A stretch of 64,000 nucleotides of DNA, from contig CM037857.1 in the NCBI GenBank assembly GCA_021292105.1, forward strand, positions 35,100,680 to 35,164,679. Reading direction: 5' to 3'. The position numbers and the translations under genes are program-made. This DNA is from Anadara kagoshimensis. Lineage: Eukaryota > Mollusca > Bivalvia > Arcoida > Arcidae. Positions 1-11,761 of this stretch are shown in pieces (position 1 is the first letter of the stretch; each line of letters opens with the position of its first letter). The notes under the pieces were generated by a model. The model was not told where the DNA came from. It was given only the letters and a program-made list of their open reading frames with translations, and did not search any database.

Positions 1-521
1 GAAATACCCATAATTGTCGACTTAGACCATTGAGTACATCCACCAATCAAAAAACAAAATTTTACCATTTACAGTTATAGCATCTCTTTATCTATTGAAC
101 ATGGAAGAGATGAAACTTTAAACATACACTGATGAGAGTTAGTTGTTTTGTCAGAAAACCGGTATCTTTCCCTATACCAGTGGGACTGACTATACTCACT
201 ACCGACGAGTTCTTCCATCGTCTATCAACCCTGTTCTGTCGCACAGAATCAAATTTTTGGTATAATTATCTTTTCTGGAACACAAAAGGCCATTCAAACA
301 CCCAAAATAGTGAATATACTAATAAATACCACTTGGCACAATTTCGTTGTAATGTCTTCTCATCTGGAGTCACCATTAACCATACCACATAAATAGTGTA
401 ATCTACTGATTAATGGATTGCATAAATATGATAATACAGTTTCTTAAATCAAGATGTGTCTCGAAATTTCATTTCACAGTTTAAGATTACCCTATTCAAT
501 TAATCGAGCATTACACCAATT
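1..521. other. No gene seen; AT-rich flank
   Basis: I see no gene, repeat partner or splice-like exon here. The open frames at 132-392 and 454-696 have no recognisable motif, and the second runs into a reverse-transcriptase tail copy, so they are taken as chance frames. Confidence 0.4.
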
Positions 522-890
522 AAACAAACATACTTACCCATGTCCAAATCACAATCCAGAAGCTTGTAAAAGTAAAAACTTTAAGACTAACAAGTTAGGT
601 TTAACACACGAACTTCCATCGGAGACCGGGTGCGCCGGAAGGGTAAGCACCTCCTTTTTAGCCAGTTACACCCGTCACACGTGTACTCAAAATTGAGTGA
701 AAGGAACATTGGACTATGGACCTTAAATATATCCAGGGCAATCCTGGCACAGAGACATCAAATTTATCAATAAAACCATGATGATGGTCATAAAACTTTT
801 TAGGGCCTTGTTATGCCTAGGCTTGCAATATCCCTAAGTCAACAATTTATTTGCAAGCAGCCTACTTCGTTGTACAAAGTCCTCGTAATT
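522..890 (-). mobile_element. Penelope-like RT element, 3' end, copy 1
   Basis: On the minus strand, 740-890 translates, with a stop, to a run like RSRLLANKLLT followed by GYCK, matching the carboxy end of the longer RT copy at 14,309-15,185. Next comes the 3' tail, containing the GGTGC(T)...AGCACC-type hairpin region at 628-653 (degenerate here). The copy is 5'-truncated and broken. It abuts copy 2 in opposite orientation near 890, making an inverted pair. Family assignment rests on the YIDD-bearing copy; Penelope-like is my best guess, not proven. Confidence 0.55.
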
Positions 891-894
891 GGCG

Positions 895-1050
895 GGTGTA
901 GCTAGCTAAACAGGAGGTGCTTACCCTTCCAGAGCACCGGCCTTACTTCCCTGGTGGAAGTTCACGTGTCTAACCTAACTTGTCAGTTCCAAAGTTTTTA
1001 CTTTGCTTCTGGATTGTGATTCGGACATGGATTAGTATGTTTGTTTTTGA
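895..1050 (+). mobile_element. Penelope-like RT element, 3' tail, copy 2
   Basis: This is the tail only, in the opposite orientation to copy 1. It carries the hairpin-forming GGTGCTTACCCTTCC...AGCACC block at 916-938 and then the conserved stretch ending GGATTAGTATGTTTG. The same tail recurs near 5.0, 11.95, 14.3, 21.1 and 28.8 kb. Confidence 0.55.
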
Positions 1051-1279
1051 TTTGGTATGATGTTAAGCTATTGGAAAAAATGAGGTTCAAATTTTCCCAC
1101 CCTATAGCCCTTTTTAACTGACCCATGACACCTAAAAACCCCTTTTTGAACGCATCTTATATATTATGACATGTTATTTCGTACATTGTTGTTTGCTAAA
1201 ATTGGTATTTTTGTGTATAAATACCGGGTTTTGATTAATTTATCACAAAATGGTGGTGTTCAATTTATTCATTTACCCC

Positions 1280-1645
1280 TGCTTCCATTTATAAGGGGGG
1301 GGGCAAATTTAGACATTCCTTTGTATGATCTTGAATAAAAACACATTTTTACTTCTTAAGATTCACACATTCCTTTTATTTTTTTGTATTGAAATAACCT
1401 TTAAATAAAAAAGATCAATTTCATCCACATACCTTGACCGAAAGTGGCTACAGTCTGCTTCGGTTACGTAAATTGTGCTTTGTCTTTGAATAACAAGAAA
1501 TCTTTCACTCTTAGAATTCGAATGTTTTTCTTATTTTTTTATATTGATATATAAAATAGCCTTTAAATTTAATCTAAACAATTTCAACCCCATTACTTCA
1601 CCGGAAGTGACTATTGTCTGCTTCCGGTCACGTAACTTTTGCTTT
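1280..1645. repeat. Tandem ~160-bp repeat, inverted copy at 15.4-15.64 kb
   Basis: Two imperfect direct units of about 160 bp (near 1,330-1,485 and 1,490-1,645) share a TTGACCGNAAGTGG...GGTTACGTAA-like core. The reverse complement of one unit, including a neighbouring poly-G/C run (1,299-1,307), is recognisable at 15,420-15,640. No coding potential was seen. Function is unknown; it is probably part of an old mobile element. Confidence 0.45.
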
Positions 1646-2559
1646 ATGCTCTATTTCTATAGTTTTCTTATAGTTTTGGTTTATATCACTTCGCATTTCA
1701 TGCTTATATCGATGCGAGGTTCCGTTTTTGGTTTATTTTGTTAACGTTTACCCTGGAGCATTGTTCTTATATCATTATCTTAATTTTTTATCATTTTCTT
1801 TAGCTCGAGGGTAAGTTGTCAAACTCACGTTCACTCACAAAAATTCCTGATATAGAATGTACAATGTAGTTTAATATTTTCGGTTAGTTTTAGGAAACAC
1901 CCATAGGGGTGATATAATGTTGTTAAACCATGCATTCTTTTAAGATCAATGCTTGAGTCTTTTCACATAATTTGTAAATGGACAGCTGACAGTCTGTTCA
2001 GCGGTTCTTTGATATTTGCATTGATTATATAAAAATGATATTGTTTCATGGAGGTTGCTCTAATCCCCAATTAGGGATTTTAAATGATTTATAACAGCTC
2101 TATGCAAGTGAAGTGTTTCTTCAAAAATCGTGTTCCTCTTTTTTGCGCCTTCTCTATCTACTGTATATCCCAAAGTAGACCAACTAATTCTGATAATAAT
2201 TTTCCTCTAAGGGTTTATTTAATCATTCAAGTAGCCAACAATCTCATGATCTCACTCTCAATCTTATGTATAAAAAGGTATTTCCTTTACGTTATAACCG
2301 AAGGTAACACCTATACAGGTACTCGAAGGTCAGTTTCTTTTAGCATTGATACATTTTTTTTTCAAATATAAAGGTTATTGTTATAAATATGCCAACCAAG
2401 TTGCAAGAGTGAGTTCTCCTAAAATCTCTAATTAAGTCTTAATAAAAGGCATGGTCTTAATTTATTACAAGAAGATCCTTTGAGAAATATTCTTGATGAT
2501 AAATTTTGACGATTTGACTACCCAACGAGGCTCATTGAATGAAGGATACTAAAAAAGGA
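1646..2559. other. No gene seen; AT-rich
   Basis: I find no convincing gene. The frame at 2,084-2,371 is low-complexity and hydrophobic with no recognisable motif. The short frame at 1,544-1,744 overlaps the adjacent repeat. Confidence 0.35.
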
Positions 2560-3110
2560 AAAGGGTCTTTATGAGAAATTTTGCCAAGGATGTGATCATA
2601 ACAATGCTGTATATAGTGTCTGTTGGTAAGAGTGTCCCTTATCCACACCTACAATAATTTAATAACACTGAAGTACAACAACGTGTTGTCCCTGTATTCA
2701 TCATCTTTACAATAATTGTTTACTATTCCTACAAATAATATGTTAAAATATGTTTTAAAAAATTCATGTTATTGATTTTCTTCAAAAAGACGACATTACA
2801 ACATTATTCGACACCTTTTTTTACTGAATAAATTCTAATGATCATTTAAAAGTTATCTGGAAAGTGACCATCATAACAAGTCATTACAATTCACCTTTTA
2901 AAGATTCAAGGGTTTATACCTTATATAGCATGAAAGTCGGGAAACAGGCCCTGTAGACAAATGACAATTATTGAAAGATGATGGACAAACTGACACCGAA
3001 ATGATTCTACCAACCAGTGTTTTTAGTATTAGATCTGGATAAGGGATTCCCTTACCAACAGATAACAATGGGCCCTATTTGATGGTCACATCCTTGTCAA
3101 AATTTGTTAT
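2560..3110. repeat. Imperfect inverted repeat (~65-bp arms)
   Basis: The left arm near 2,580-2,645 (GCCAAGGATGTGATCAT ... CTGTTGGTAAG ... CCCTTATCC) matches the reverse complement of 3,040-3,110 with substitutions and small gaps. The loop is about 400 bp and shows no ORF. It looks like an old MITE or foldback element. Confidence 0.4.
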
Positions 3111-3576
3111 ACCGTTTCATATCATTCCATTCTTCAACGACCTCCCTGAAGTGAATTACTCAGAGACCATGTAAATGACTAGAATTTAAGAATAGCGGAC
3201 ACCGAGACTTCTATATAAGATTTCAAAAGATGGCTTGCAGAGGAAAACAGATGTCTTTCTATAGGAGAGATTGTAATGCCATCAACTATATAAGAAACTG
3301 GTGGTAAATACCTTAATAGGCGATGAATGCGAAAAAACACATTGTCTTCATTGTGCGAGATATTTGATCAAACTCTTAAAGAATTAAAAATACCAGAGCG
3401 AGTCAGTCTGTACATTGGGAAGTGGAGTAGATGGAAGAACGCAAATAAGAGCAGCATTTTTTGTGAACAAACACTACATTGGCAAAGAACTAGAAATCAT
3501 TCAAACGTATTGACGAGGTAGGTTTAACTACAAATGAGGCAATAAAAGATGAATACAGCTTGTATAAGTATAAATT

Positions 3577-4925
3577 TAGTCCAAGAGATCATGGCTAAAA
3601 TCCGGGTGAACGAGGCCAAAAGGTTTGAGGGTTGATTCTTGTAGAAAAATGTCCCTAGTTATTGAAAACCAATTTCTTACGCGTCAAATCTTTTCCGATT
3701 TTTTTAATCAGAAACAGTTTTTGAAGAAAAGCCTCTGCAAATGTTAAATTTTGGTGAAAATAAAAATTCCCGATTTTGAAGCATTTTGTGGCAAAAACAA
3801 CACAAAACTGTTCATTCTATCTTTCATTGTGGACACATGATAGATTAAAATGCAAAACATCCTGACAGTTTTCCGATTTTGTGTAAAAATTTTACAATAA
3901 GCGATAAAATCGATGCTGTAAACTGCGTTTTTATCATATCTACCGTCTTTCGATTCTTGTAAATCTGTTGTTTATGCATTAAATATGACAAACTATATAT
4001 TTTTATAAAGCGTTGGTAGTCCTGTAGATAAAAATGTTACAAACTTCGGAAATATGGAACCTTAATACCGTAGCAACTTATTATGTTTCCCCTACCCCAA
4101 AAATACGAAAATGTCAAAAATTCATTATTTTGGCTCATGCTTGCCGATATGTGTTTAAAACAAAACATTATTGTTTGTTACATCTCCCGTCTGTTCCAAA
4201 CATATTTATAAAACAATAATATGTAGAGTGTTTGGTGATTTTATATGAAAATTTGCACTTTTCATATAACAATAGTTTGGAAAATGAGTTTTCATTAAAT
4301 CTTTTGTACTCTACTTCTTGTAATTTTGTTATATAGGCATTGAATCTCGAGATTCATATGTTTCTGTCTTGCCGTGGCACATTTGAGTCTGACAGCATAA
4401 AAAACTATCGGAAATACCGAAGTTTATAGATGAAATGGATAAATTTATTTCCCCTACCCCAAAATTGGAAAACGTGTGAAAATCCATTTTTATGCAATAT
4501 ATGCCGATTTGTGTTTCTAATGAAGATTTTGAGCAAACGTACCCTCAACAATGATAAAACAAGCTTCGAGGATTTGAAATATTTGTAAAATGATTTAGCT
4601 TAAGGACAGATAGGACAAACTAATATAATAAAATTGCTTATTTAATTCATTTATATGTAAAATGCTATGAGAAAAAAGGAGCTTCGCCTGTAGTATTTTT
4701 GTTATTTAGGCATTGAATCTCCACTGTTATATATTGACGTAATGCCTTGACATATAAGAGTCTAATAACACCAAAAACTGTAGGAAATAACAAAGCTTGT
4801 ATATCAGGCGAATAAATTTATTTCCCCTACCCCAAAATTATGAAATTTTTTTTAGGCCATATATGCTTCTTGGTGAAGGTTTTAAGCAAGTGTCCATGCA
4901 ACATTTATGTTTTAATGATTCAAAG
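3577..4925. mobile_element. Left arm of ~10.6-kb foldback element
   Basis: This stretch is the reverse complement of 13,080-14,152 at high identity by eye, with a sharp outer edge (TTTAGTCCAAGAGATCATGG here against CCATGATCTCTTGGACTAA there). The arm is made of ~365-bp direct units, each with one CCCCTACCCC box (about 4,090, 4,450 and 4,826) followed by AAAA. The right arm lacks about one unit (left 4,033-4,375). Between the arms lie a smaller inverted repeat and the LINE. No transposase is visible, so superfamily is unknown; foldback-like is a structural label only. Confidence 0.7.
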
Positions 4926-4989
4926 TCATAGCAAAATATTTTTTTTTTAATTTAAGAAAAGAAAATCGGAAATATACATACTTAAACTT

Positions 4990-5120
4990 GAAAATCAAAA
5001 CAAACATACCAATCCTTGTCAGATCACAATCCCCACAAAAACAAAATCTTCGAAACGAGCAAATTTGGCGGGGTGCTCCTTAAGCACCTCCTGTTTAGCA
5101 ATTACACCCGCCACGTGTGA
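4990..5120 (-). mobile_element. Penelope-like RT element, 3' tail, copy 3
   Basis: A degenerate copy of the conserved tail, with the GGGGTGCTCC...TAAGCACCTCCTG hairpin region and the CACGTG end. No coding part is left. Confidence 0.45.
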
Positions 5121-5299
5121 AAAATTAGGAATACACATGTTTTTTTCGAACAACCTGATACTATAAAATAATAATTGCAAATAAGGTCATCTTTAGTGAA
5201 ACATAATGTTAAAATATGGTAAAAGTGTAAGTTTTCTGGTTATTGTTTTATATGAAGCTATTGGATTTTATAAGACATATCTCCATTCGATAAAGTTCA

Positions 5300-5830
5300 A
5301 TCAGATCCATGAGCTTTCTAAACCATATTCATTATTACTAAAACCCGTCTATCAAAGATTGTAGCCACATTTACAAAACTTTGCAATTTTTCTTGTGGAA
5401 TCATTTCGTTGGAAGTGACCTAATGTACATGTCAGTCTACATTAAATCTTATTTTAAAAAGTCTGCACACTCCGTAAAATTTTCAATTTCACTTCAAAAC
5501 TGACAAAATTTCTATGTCCAATAACTCCATCTTTATATCTTTAAAGAAATTATTGATAGCTATCACATCACAAATTGCCTGGCCATATTATAATGATAAA
5601 AAGTGGTATTGGACACCTTTCAGTCTAAAGCCTGTTACCAGGTGCCCAGTGCTACGTTCTTTTAAGAATACAAGATTTTGAGCAGAGACTGAAATTGTAC
5701 ATTAGGTCAATTCTTAATAAAATGATGGCACCAGAAAAAAGTTGCAAAGTTATGTAAAATGTGGCCGCAATCTTTGATAAACTGGGTTTTATTAATAACA
5801 AATATGGTTTAGTAAACTTCTTTTGCTATA
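5300..5830. mobile_element. MITE-like inverted repeat, ~530 bp
   Basis: 5,310-5,430 is the inverted complement of 5,700-5,825. Shared blocks include ATCAAAGATTG(T/C)(A/G)GCCACATTT and AACCATATT(C/T)(A/G)TTATTA. There is no ORF in the 270-bp centre. It sits between the left foldback arm and the IMPACT-domain ORF. Confidence 0.55.
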
Positions 5831-6061
5831 TAATCACGAATAATAGGTAAACACTACTACATAATATAACCGAGGTCATAGAAAACCAGTAAAAAGGAGA
5901 ATCACGGATGTAAGAAATGCTTTTAGATTGAATTTTTTTAACAAAGAATATAAACACCGCATACTTATGTTTTAGCTAAAATAAGCTATATATGGACAGC
6001 AAAGGTCGGATTGAAAAAGTGAATTGCTAACATTATCGGAGTTACAAAGATTGATGGAACA

Positions 6062-6586
6062 ATGGGTATGATAACCTATAACGAACAGAATGTGAAAACG
6101 CGTGTTCTTGGTAACAAGCTTGTTTTTGAAAATGGGTCCGTATACAGAGATAAGGTCAAAACACCAAAAGCTGAACAGATATTGAGCACGGAAGAACCAG
6201 AACGACAGCTGTTGGAAAAAATTCCATGTGTAACAGCAAAACCGATTATTGACGCAGGAAACGAGTTTTGGGGCAGCGGTACTAAAGTGTCATGTTTCAA
6301 TGACATTAGGAATTTCAGCAAAATGATCCTTCAAAATCCTGTAAACGCGAGTGCGACACACAATATTGTAGTGTACCGGTTTTACGACCAGAGTGGACAA
6401 TTACACGAAGGATTTGATGATGATGGAGAGATCGGAGCAGGACGACAATTAATAAATCATATGAGACAGTATACAATGGACAACTTTGCGGCAGTAATTA
6501 CCCGAAAGGCTAGCTACAGGAGGTTAGGTCCAAAGCGTTTTGCTTATATGCAAGACATCGTCCAAAATCTGATAACACAACTATAG
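6062..6586 (+). CDS. IMPACT/UPF0029-type domain protein, possible LINE ORF1
   Basis: This is a 174-codon intact ORF. Residues ~69-168 match the IMPACT/YIH1 (UPF0029) fold pattern as I know it: a HN..YR strand (100-107), the acidic-glycine loop FDDDGEIGAGRQL (118-130) and LGPKRF (155-160). The family's usual RWYGG turn is replaced here by TRKASYR. IMPACT proteins bind GCN1 and dampen GCN2 signalling, but they carry an RWD domain that is absent here. The amino-terminal ~65 residues are unrecognised. The frame stays open upstream to 6,023, so the protein may start earlier. A 15-bp direct repeat (6,058-6,072 and 11,747-11,761) brackets this ORF together with the LINE, suggesting that it is the LINE's first ORF. 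It could instead be a separate captured gene or exon. Confidence 0.6.
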   Translation: MGMITYNEQNVKTRVLGNKLVFENGSVYRDKVKTPKAEQILSTEEPERQLLEKIPCVTAKPIIDAGNEFWGSGTKVSCFNDIRNFSKMILQNPVNASATHNIVVYRFYDQSGQLHEGFDDDGEIGAGRQLINHMRQYTMDNFAAVITRKASYRRLGPKRFAYMQDIVQNLITQL

Positions 6587-6814
6587 ACACAATGCTACAC
6601 AGTATTCACAAATTGAAACTTTGCACTACTTATGTAAAAATATATATTTATACTTATTTTTGATGCTTTAAAAGATTTTTTAGTAATAATACATGTATTT
6701 GAGTCAATCATAACAGTACAAGTGACTCTTATAATCCCGGAAAATACATTGCATAGACACTAAGTACAAGCGCTAATATACATTATTTTATATTCCTTAT
6801 ATACTTTTTTCCCT
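6587..6814. other. Spacer after IMPACT-domain ORF
   Basis: AT-rich spacer between the IMPACT-domain stop and the tandem monomers. No gene was seen. Confidence 0.4.
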
Positions 6815-7310
6815 CTTCATATGCAGCCATCAATTTATCTATCATAATTGTTATGTGCTACTTTGTACTATTTTGTAAATATTCAAAATTTGCACATACA
6901 AAAGATACACTAAAAAGGATAGAGTAATATCGGCCCGAAATGCGCGCACACATGTACGTTGCGGTTTTTTAATATTTTTTTTTTCTATTCATATACAAAT
7001 ATCAATTTATCTATCATAATTGTTATGTGCTACTTTTGTACTATTTTGTAAATATTCAAAATTTGCACATACAAAAGATAGTACTACACTAAAAAGGATA
7101 GAGTAAATCGGCCCGAAATGCGCGCACATGTACGTTGCGGTTTTTTTAATATTGTTTTTTTTCCCTTTCATATACAAATATCAATTTATCTATCATAATT
7201 GTTATGTGCTACTTTTGTACTATTTTGTAAATATTCAAAATTTGCACATACAAAAGATAGTACTACACAAAAAAGGATAGAGTAATATCGGCCCGAAATG
7301 CGCGCACACA
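6815..7310. repeat. Three tandem ~172-179-bp monomers
   Basis: The block ATCAATTTATCTATCATAAT begins at about 6,829, 7,001 and 7,180. Each unit ends in a GC-rich GGCCCGAAATGCGCGCACA box. The third unit runs into a CGCGCAC/CACA-rich stretch to about 7,355. The monomers lie between the IMPACT-domain ORF and the LINE ORF2, like monomeric promoter units of some LINEs, but their role here is not known. Confidence 0.8.
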
Positions 7311-7626
7311 TACACATACGCGCACTCACACACATACACTCGCGCACACAAGTGTATGTATATAGGTAATGTATACATTTATTGTTTTCTTGAAGTACGC
7401 GTATATCATAATAGGTTATATAATAATACTTACTGTAATACTTGTATCAAGTATTACTGATTTACCCTTTGTTATGTTATCCTTGCGGCCGAAATGACAT
7501 GATTTTTTGTATAGATATTTTACTTGTATATAAGCACACTATCAAATACTTAATGTATCCCGTTATTCTAGGGAAAGGCGCCTGTATTAGCAACACCTTA
7601 TTGTTAATACAATTCTTCCACTTCCA

Positions 7627-7630
<4 letters not shown>

Positions 7631-7669
<39 letters not shown>
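7631..7669. repeat. (CT)n microsatellite
   Basis: About 19 consecutive CT units, some 145 bp upstream of the LINE ORF2 start. Confidence 0.95.
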
Positions 7670-7675
<6 letters not shown>

Positions 7676-7813
7676 AGCATAATGCAAGCAAACATGAATA
7701 GTCAAATACGTAGTTGTATTTTTGTAAATAAGTTATCTTTCATACTGCATGTAGATTATATGTATAAGTTTTTGTTATATATTACAACGCATTGTTATTA
7801 TATCATTTAAATC

Positions 7814-10800
7814 ATGAGTGTAGATAAAAGCGATGATAAAACGTTTGACACTGTAATTAGAATATTGTCTTATAATTGTAGAGGTTTATCCGATTTTAAG
7901 AAACGGCACGATGTTTTTAGTTACCTTAAAGATATGAATTGTCATATTTATTGCTTACAAGATGTACATTTTTCGAGTGCAATTGAAAATACAGTAAAAA
8001 GTCAATGGGATGGTAAAAGCTTTTTTTCCGCATATACATCAAACGCTAGGGGTGTTTGTATTCTTTTTCAAAAGGGTTCAGATGTTAAAATACATAAAGA
8101 AATAACAGATACCGATGGTAATTTTTTAATATTAGATGTAGAAATGAATAATTTCAGATTTAATTTACTGAATTTATATGGCCCTAATAATGATTCACCT
8201 GATTTTTATACAAAATTAGTTAGACATATAGAGACACTTAGTTGCACAACAAATATTATATGTGGAGATTTTAATTTGATACAAGAACCTGATCTTGATA
8301 TGGATAAATATAAAAATATAAATAACCCAAGGGCTAGAAAAAGGTTTTGGAAATTAAAGATACGTACAATTTGACTGATCCTTTTAGAAAACTGTATCCT
8401 AATTTAAAAAGGTATACATGGAGAAGAAGTAAACCTCTTAAACAATCTAGATTGGACTTTTTTCTAATAAGTGACAGTATATTTAATCAAGTATGTAAAG
8501 TTCAAATTGAACCCAGTATAGGTCGGATCATTCTATGGTAATCTGTCTCTTAAGCCAAATAATTTTGTTAAGGGTAGGGGCCTTTGGAAATTTAACGCCA
8601 ACTTATTACGCGATCAGGTGTTCATTGATAAAATTAAACGATGTATAAAAGATACTGTTAAACAATACATGGTACCTTTATATAACTTAGATAATTTAAA
8701 TAATATAGATAATATACAGTTTACAATATCTGACCAACTATTCCTAGAAACACTTTTAATGGAAATCCGAGGAAAATGTATTGCACACTCATCTTTCATT
8801 AAAAAAAAAAAATAAAGTAGAAACTAATTTAAAAAATCAAATATTAAAGTTAGAAAATAAAAATAATTTAAACCAAGAAGACCTATCGGTGTTGCAGGAT
8901 TTAAAAGAAAATTTGGAAACCGTTAGAAATGAAAAATTAAAAGGTAGTATAATAAGATCAAGAGTGCAGTGGATCGAGGAAGGGGAAAAACCAAATAAAT
9001 ACTTTCTTAATTTGGAAAATCATAATTTCGAAAATAAAACGATTAGTAGACTAATAGATAAAAGTGGAAACGAAATAACTAATCAAAAAGAAATTCTTAA
9101 TGAAGTTAAATCATTTTATGCAAAACTCTATGAAGAAAAAAAGACAGAAAAAATAGATTTAAAAAATGAATTTAAACTGATAGATATAAATAAACTAAAC
9201 CAAAATGACAATTTAAAACTGGAGGGAGAAATAAGTAATAATGAAGTATTGTCTGTATTAAAGAAAATGAAAAATAACAAGAGTCCGGGTCTGATGGTTT
9301 ACGGTAGAATTTTTTAAATTTTTTTGGAAAGATTTGGGAATATATGTACTAAGGTCAATAAATGAAGGTTACATAAAGGGGGAATTGTCTATAACTCAGA
9401 AACAAGGAATTATTATGTGTATACCCAAAGGAGATAAGCCGAGAGAATATTTACAAAACTGGAGACCGATCACTTTACTAAATGTTGTATATAAAATAGC
9501 TTCTGGTTGTATAGCAGAGCGTTTTAAATCTGTCTTAAATAAAATAATATCAGAGGACCAAACTGGTTTTTTAAGTGGTAGACACATAGCTGAAAATATT
9601 AGGCTAATCGCTGATATAATGACATATACTGAAAACCATAACATACCTGGTATGTTATATTTGATTGATTTTCAAAAAGCATATGATTCGGTATCGTGGA
9701 TTTTTTATTCGAGGTTCTTGATTTTTTCAATTTTGGGGAGTCTATTAAAAGATGGATAAAAATCTTATATACAAATATTTCTTCTGCAGTAGTGCAAAAC
9801 AACATTGTCTCAGAATTTTTTGCGGTAGGCAGGGGAGTGAGACAAGGGGACCCAATTTCAAGTTACCTTTTTTTAATATGTGCCGAAATACTAAGTATTA
9901 TGATAAAAAATAATAAAGAAATCAAAGGTATTACAATAAATAAAGAAGAATTTAAAATTTCACAATTTGCTGATGACACATCTCTTATTTTAGATGGGTC
10001 TTATAAATCTATAGATGAATCTTTAAAAACTTTAAATTTCTTTGCCAACATTTCTGGATTGAATACCAATATAAATAAATGTAAAACAGTTTGGATAGGT
10101 TGCAAAAAATTTTCTGGAGAAACATTTAATCATCGATTAAAACTGGAGTGGGGACATACTTTTACCTTATTAGGAATAAAATTTCATGTAGATTTAGATA
10201 AAATGATATCTTTAAACTATGATGGAAAAGTTAAACAAGCAGAAAAATTAATTCAAATATGGAAAACGAGAAGTTTGACACCACTCGGTAAAATTACTTT
10301 AATAAAATCGCTTGTTATTTCAAAATTCAATCACTTATTCATAAGTTTACCTAATCCTACAAATGAGTTAATATATAAATTAAACACTTTATTTTATGAC
10401 TTTATCTGGAACAATAAAATTGACAGAATCAAAAGATATAATAATTCAAAATTATCAGAAGGGAGGGTTAAAAATGATCGATCTTACATCTTTCATCAAA
10501 GCCTTAAAAATGACCTGGATACGAAGACTCTTACAAAGTGATTCTAAATGTTTAAGGTTATCTAGAAGTTTTAATTTTCAAAGTAATGACATTGCCACTA
10601 TGGGAGTGGAATATTTAAATAAGAAAATACATAATATTAAAAATACATTTTGGAAAGATGTTTTGGAAGCATGGTCTATTTTACAAATAAAAATCAGTCC
10701 TCAAAACTGGAACGACATTGAATCTTCGTGCATATGGTGTAATATAAATATAAAAATAAACAATGAAACAATACTTTATAAAGAATATTTGAAAAATAAT

Positions 10801-11330
10801 ATCGTTTTCATAAAAGATTTAATAGATGAAAACCAACAATTACTGAATTATGAAACTTTTAAACTAAATTTTCTAGAGTATAAAAGTCTTATAAATTCAA
10901 TTAAAGAGTATATAAAAACACTTAAGATACACCCCAACAACATTAAAACAATAACCCGTTTATACCGTTTCACTTAAAAATAATTTTTAAATCTAAAAAA
11001 GGCGCTAAAGACATGTACTTATGTTTAATTAAGACAAACAAAATACAGACAAGTGAAATAAAATGGAAATCAGAGTTTAACATTGGAGATAAAGAATGGA
11101 AAATTTACAATAGCATACCTTTTTATACAACCAAAAATACTTATCTCCAATGGTTTCAGTATAGAATAAATAATAACATTTTAGCAACAAATAGTTATCT
11201 GAAAAAAATTGGAATAAACAGATGATAAATGTAAATTTTGTAACACATTTGCGGAAAATATAGTACATTTGTTTTGGGAGTGTCAACATGTTTATAATCT
11301 TTGGGAGAAATTAGAAAATTTATTTGAAAA
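7814..11330 (+). pseudogene. LINE ORF2: endonuclease + reverse transcriptase, frameshifted
   Basis: The product would nick target DNA and reverse-transcribe the element RNA. The endonuclease (EEP fold, 7,814-8,370) shows SYNCRGL, LQDVHF, NARGVCILF, NLYGPNN and CGDFNLI. The reverse transcriptase (about 9,290-10,350) shows IPKGDKPREYLQNWRPITLLN, QTGFLSGRHI, IDFQKAYDSV, GVRQGDPISSYLF and the catalytic FADDTSL. A cysteine-rich end, CKFC...HLFWEC at about 11,225-11,285, matches the zinc-knuckle-like tail of L1/Tx1 elements. The frame breaks near 8,374, 8,541, 9,300, 9,730, 10,480, 10,977 and 11,225, so this copy is dead although the motifs are well kept. Confidence 0.93.
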
Positions 11331-11761
11331 TAATGGAATAAATTTAGAAATAAATCCTAAAACGGCTATCTTCGGTAACCCATACATTTCGGAAAAATTA
11401 AAACCTTTAAATTCATATTTATCCTAGTAAGAAATTATATATACAACGCCAGATCAAATGATAGCAAATTAAATTTTAACAGTTTAAAACAAAATTGAAC
11501 TATAATATAGCATTAGAAAGAATAAGATTAAGCAATTTGGGAAAATTGGAAATTTTTGATAGGTTTTGGAATATATTTACAGTGTTCTAATTTAATTTTT
11601 TTTTCACTATTTACATGTATTGGATAACCATGCAGAAAATCTGTATATGTATATATTGTATTATGATTGTATATAACAATTATGTAGAACTATGATATTT
11701 CATGTTTGCTTTACAAAAATAAAAAAAATATAATAAAAAAAAAAAAAACAATGGGTATGAT

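Larger units (their letters stand above)
6073..11747 (+). mobile_element. LINE (L1/Tx1-like non-LTR retrotransposon), with poly(A) and target duplication
   Basis: An endonuclease and reverse-transcriptase ORF2 (7,814 to ~11,590) is followed by an A-rich tail ending at 11,747-11,748. AACAATGGGTATGAT directly follows the tail (11,747-11,761) and also occurs at 6,058-6,072, as expected of a target-site duplication. If so, the insertion spans 6,073-11,747 and includes the IMPACT-domain ORF and the monomers. The 5' edge is inferred from that repeat only; the conservative span is 7,814-11,747. It sits inside the large foldback structure and is therefore younger than it. Confidence 0.7.

Noticed and set aside
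120..165. CTGATGAG near the left end as a hammerhead ribozyme core
   Set aside because: No GAAA and no pairing stems in the required places.
132..392. 86-codon open frame near the left edge
   Set aside because: No recognisable motif, no splice or codon evidence; chance frame in AT-rich DNA.
4034..4219. 61-codon frame in the left foldback arm
   Set aside because: Lies entirely in the repeat unit, and its counterpart is deleted from the right arm.
7477..7695. Minus-strand frame rich in RE repeats
   Set aside because: Created by the (CT)n microsatellite.
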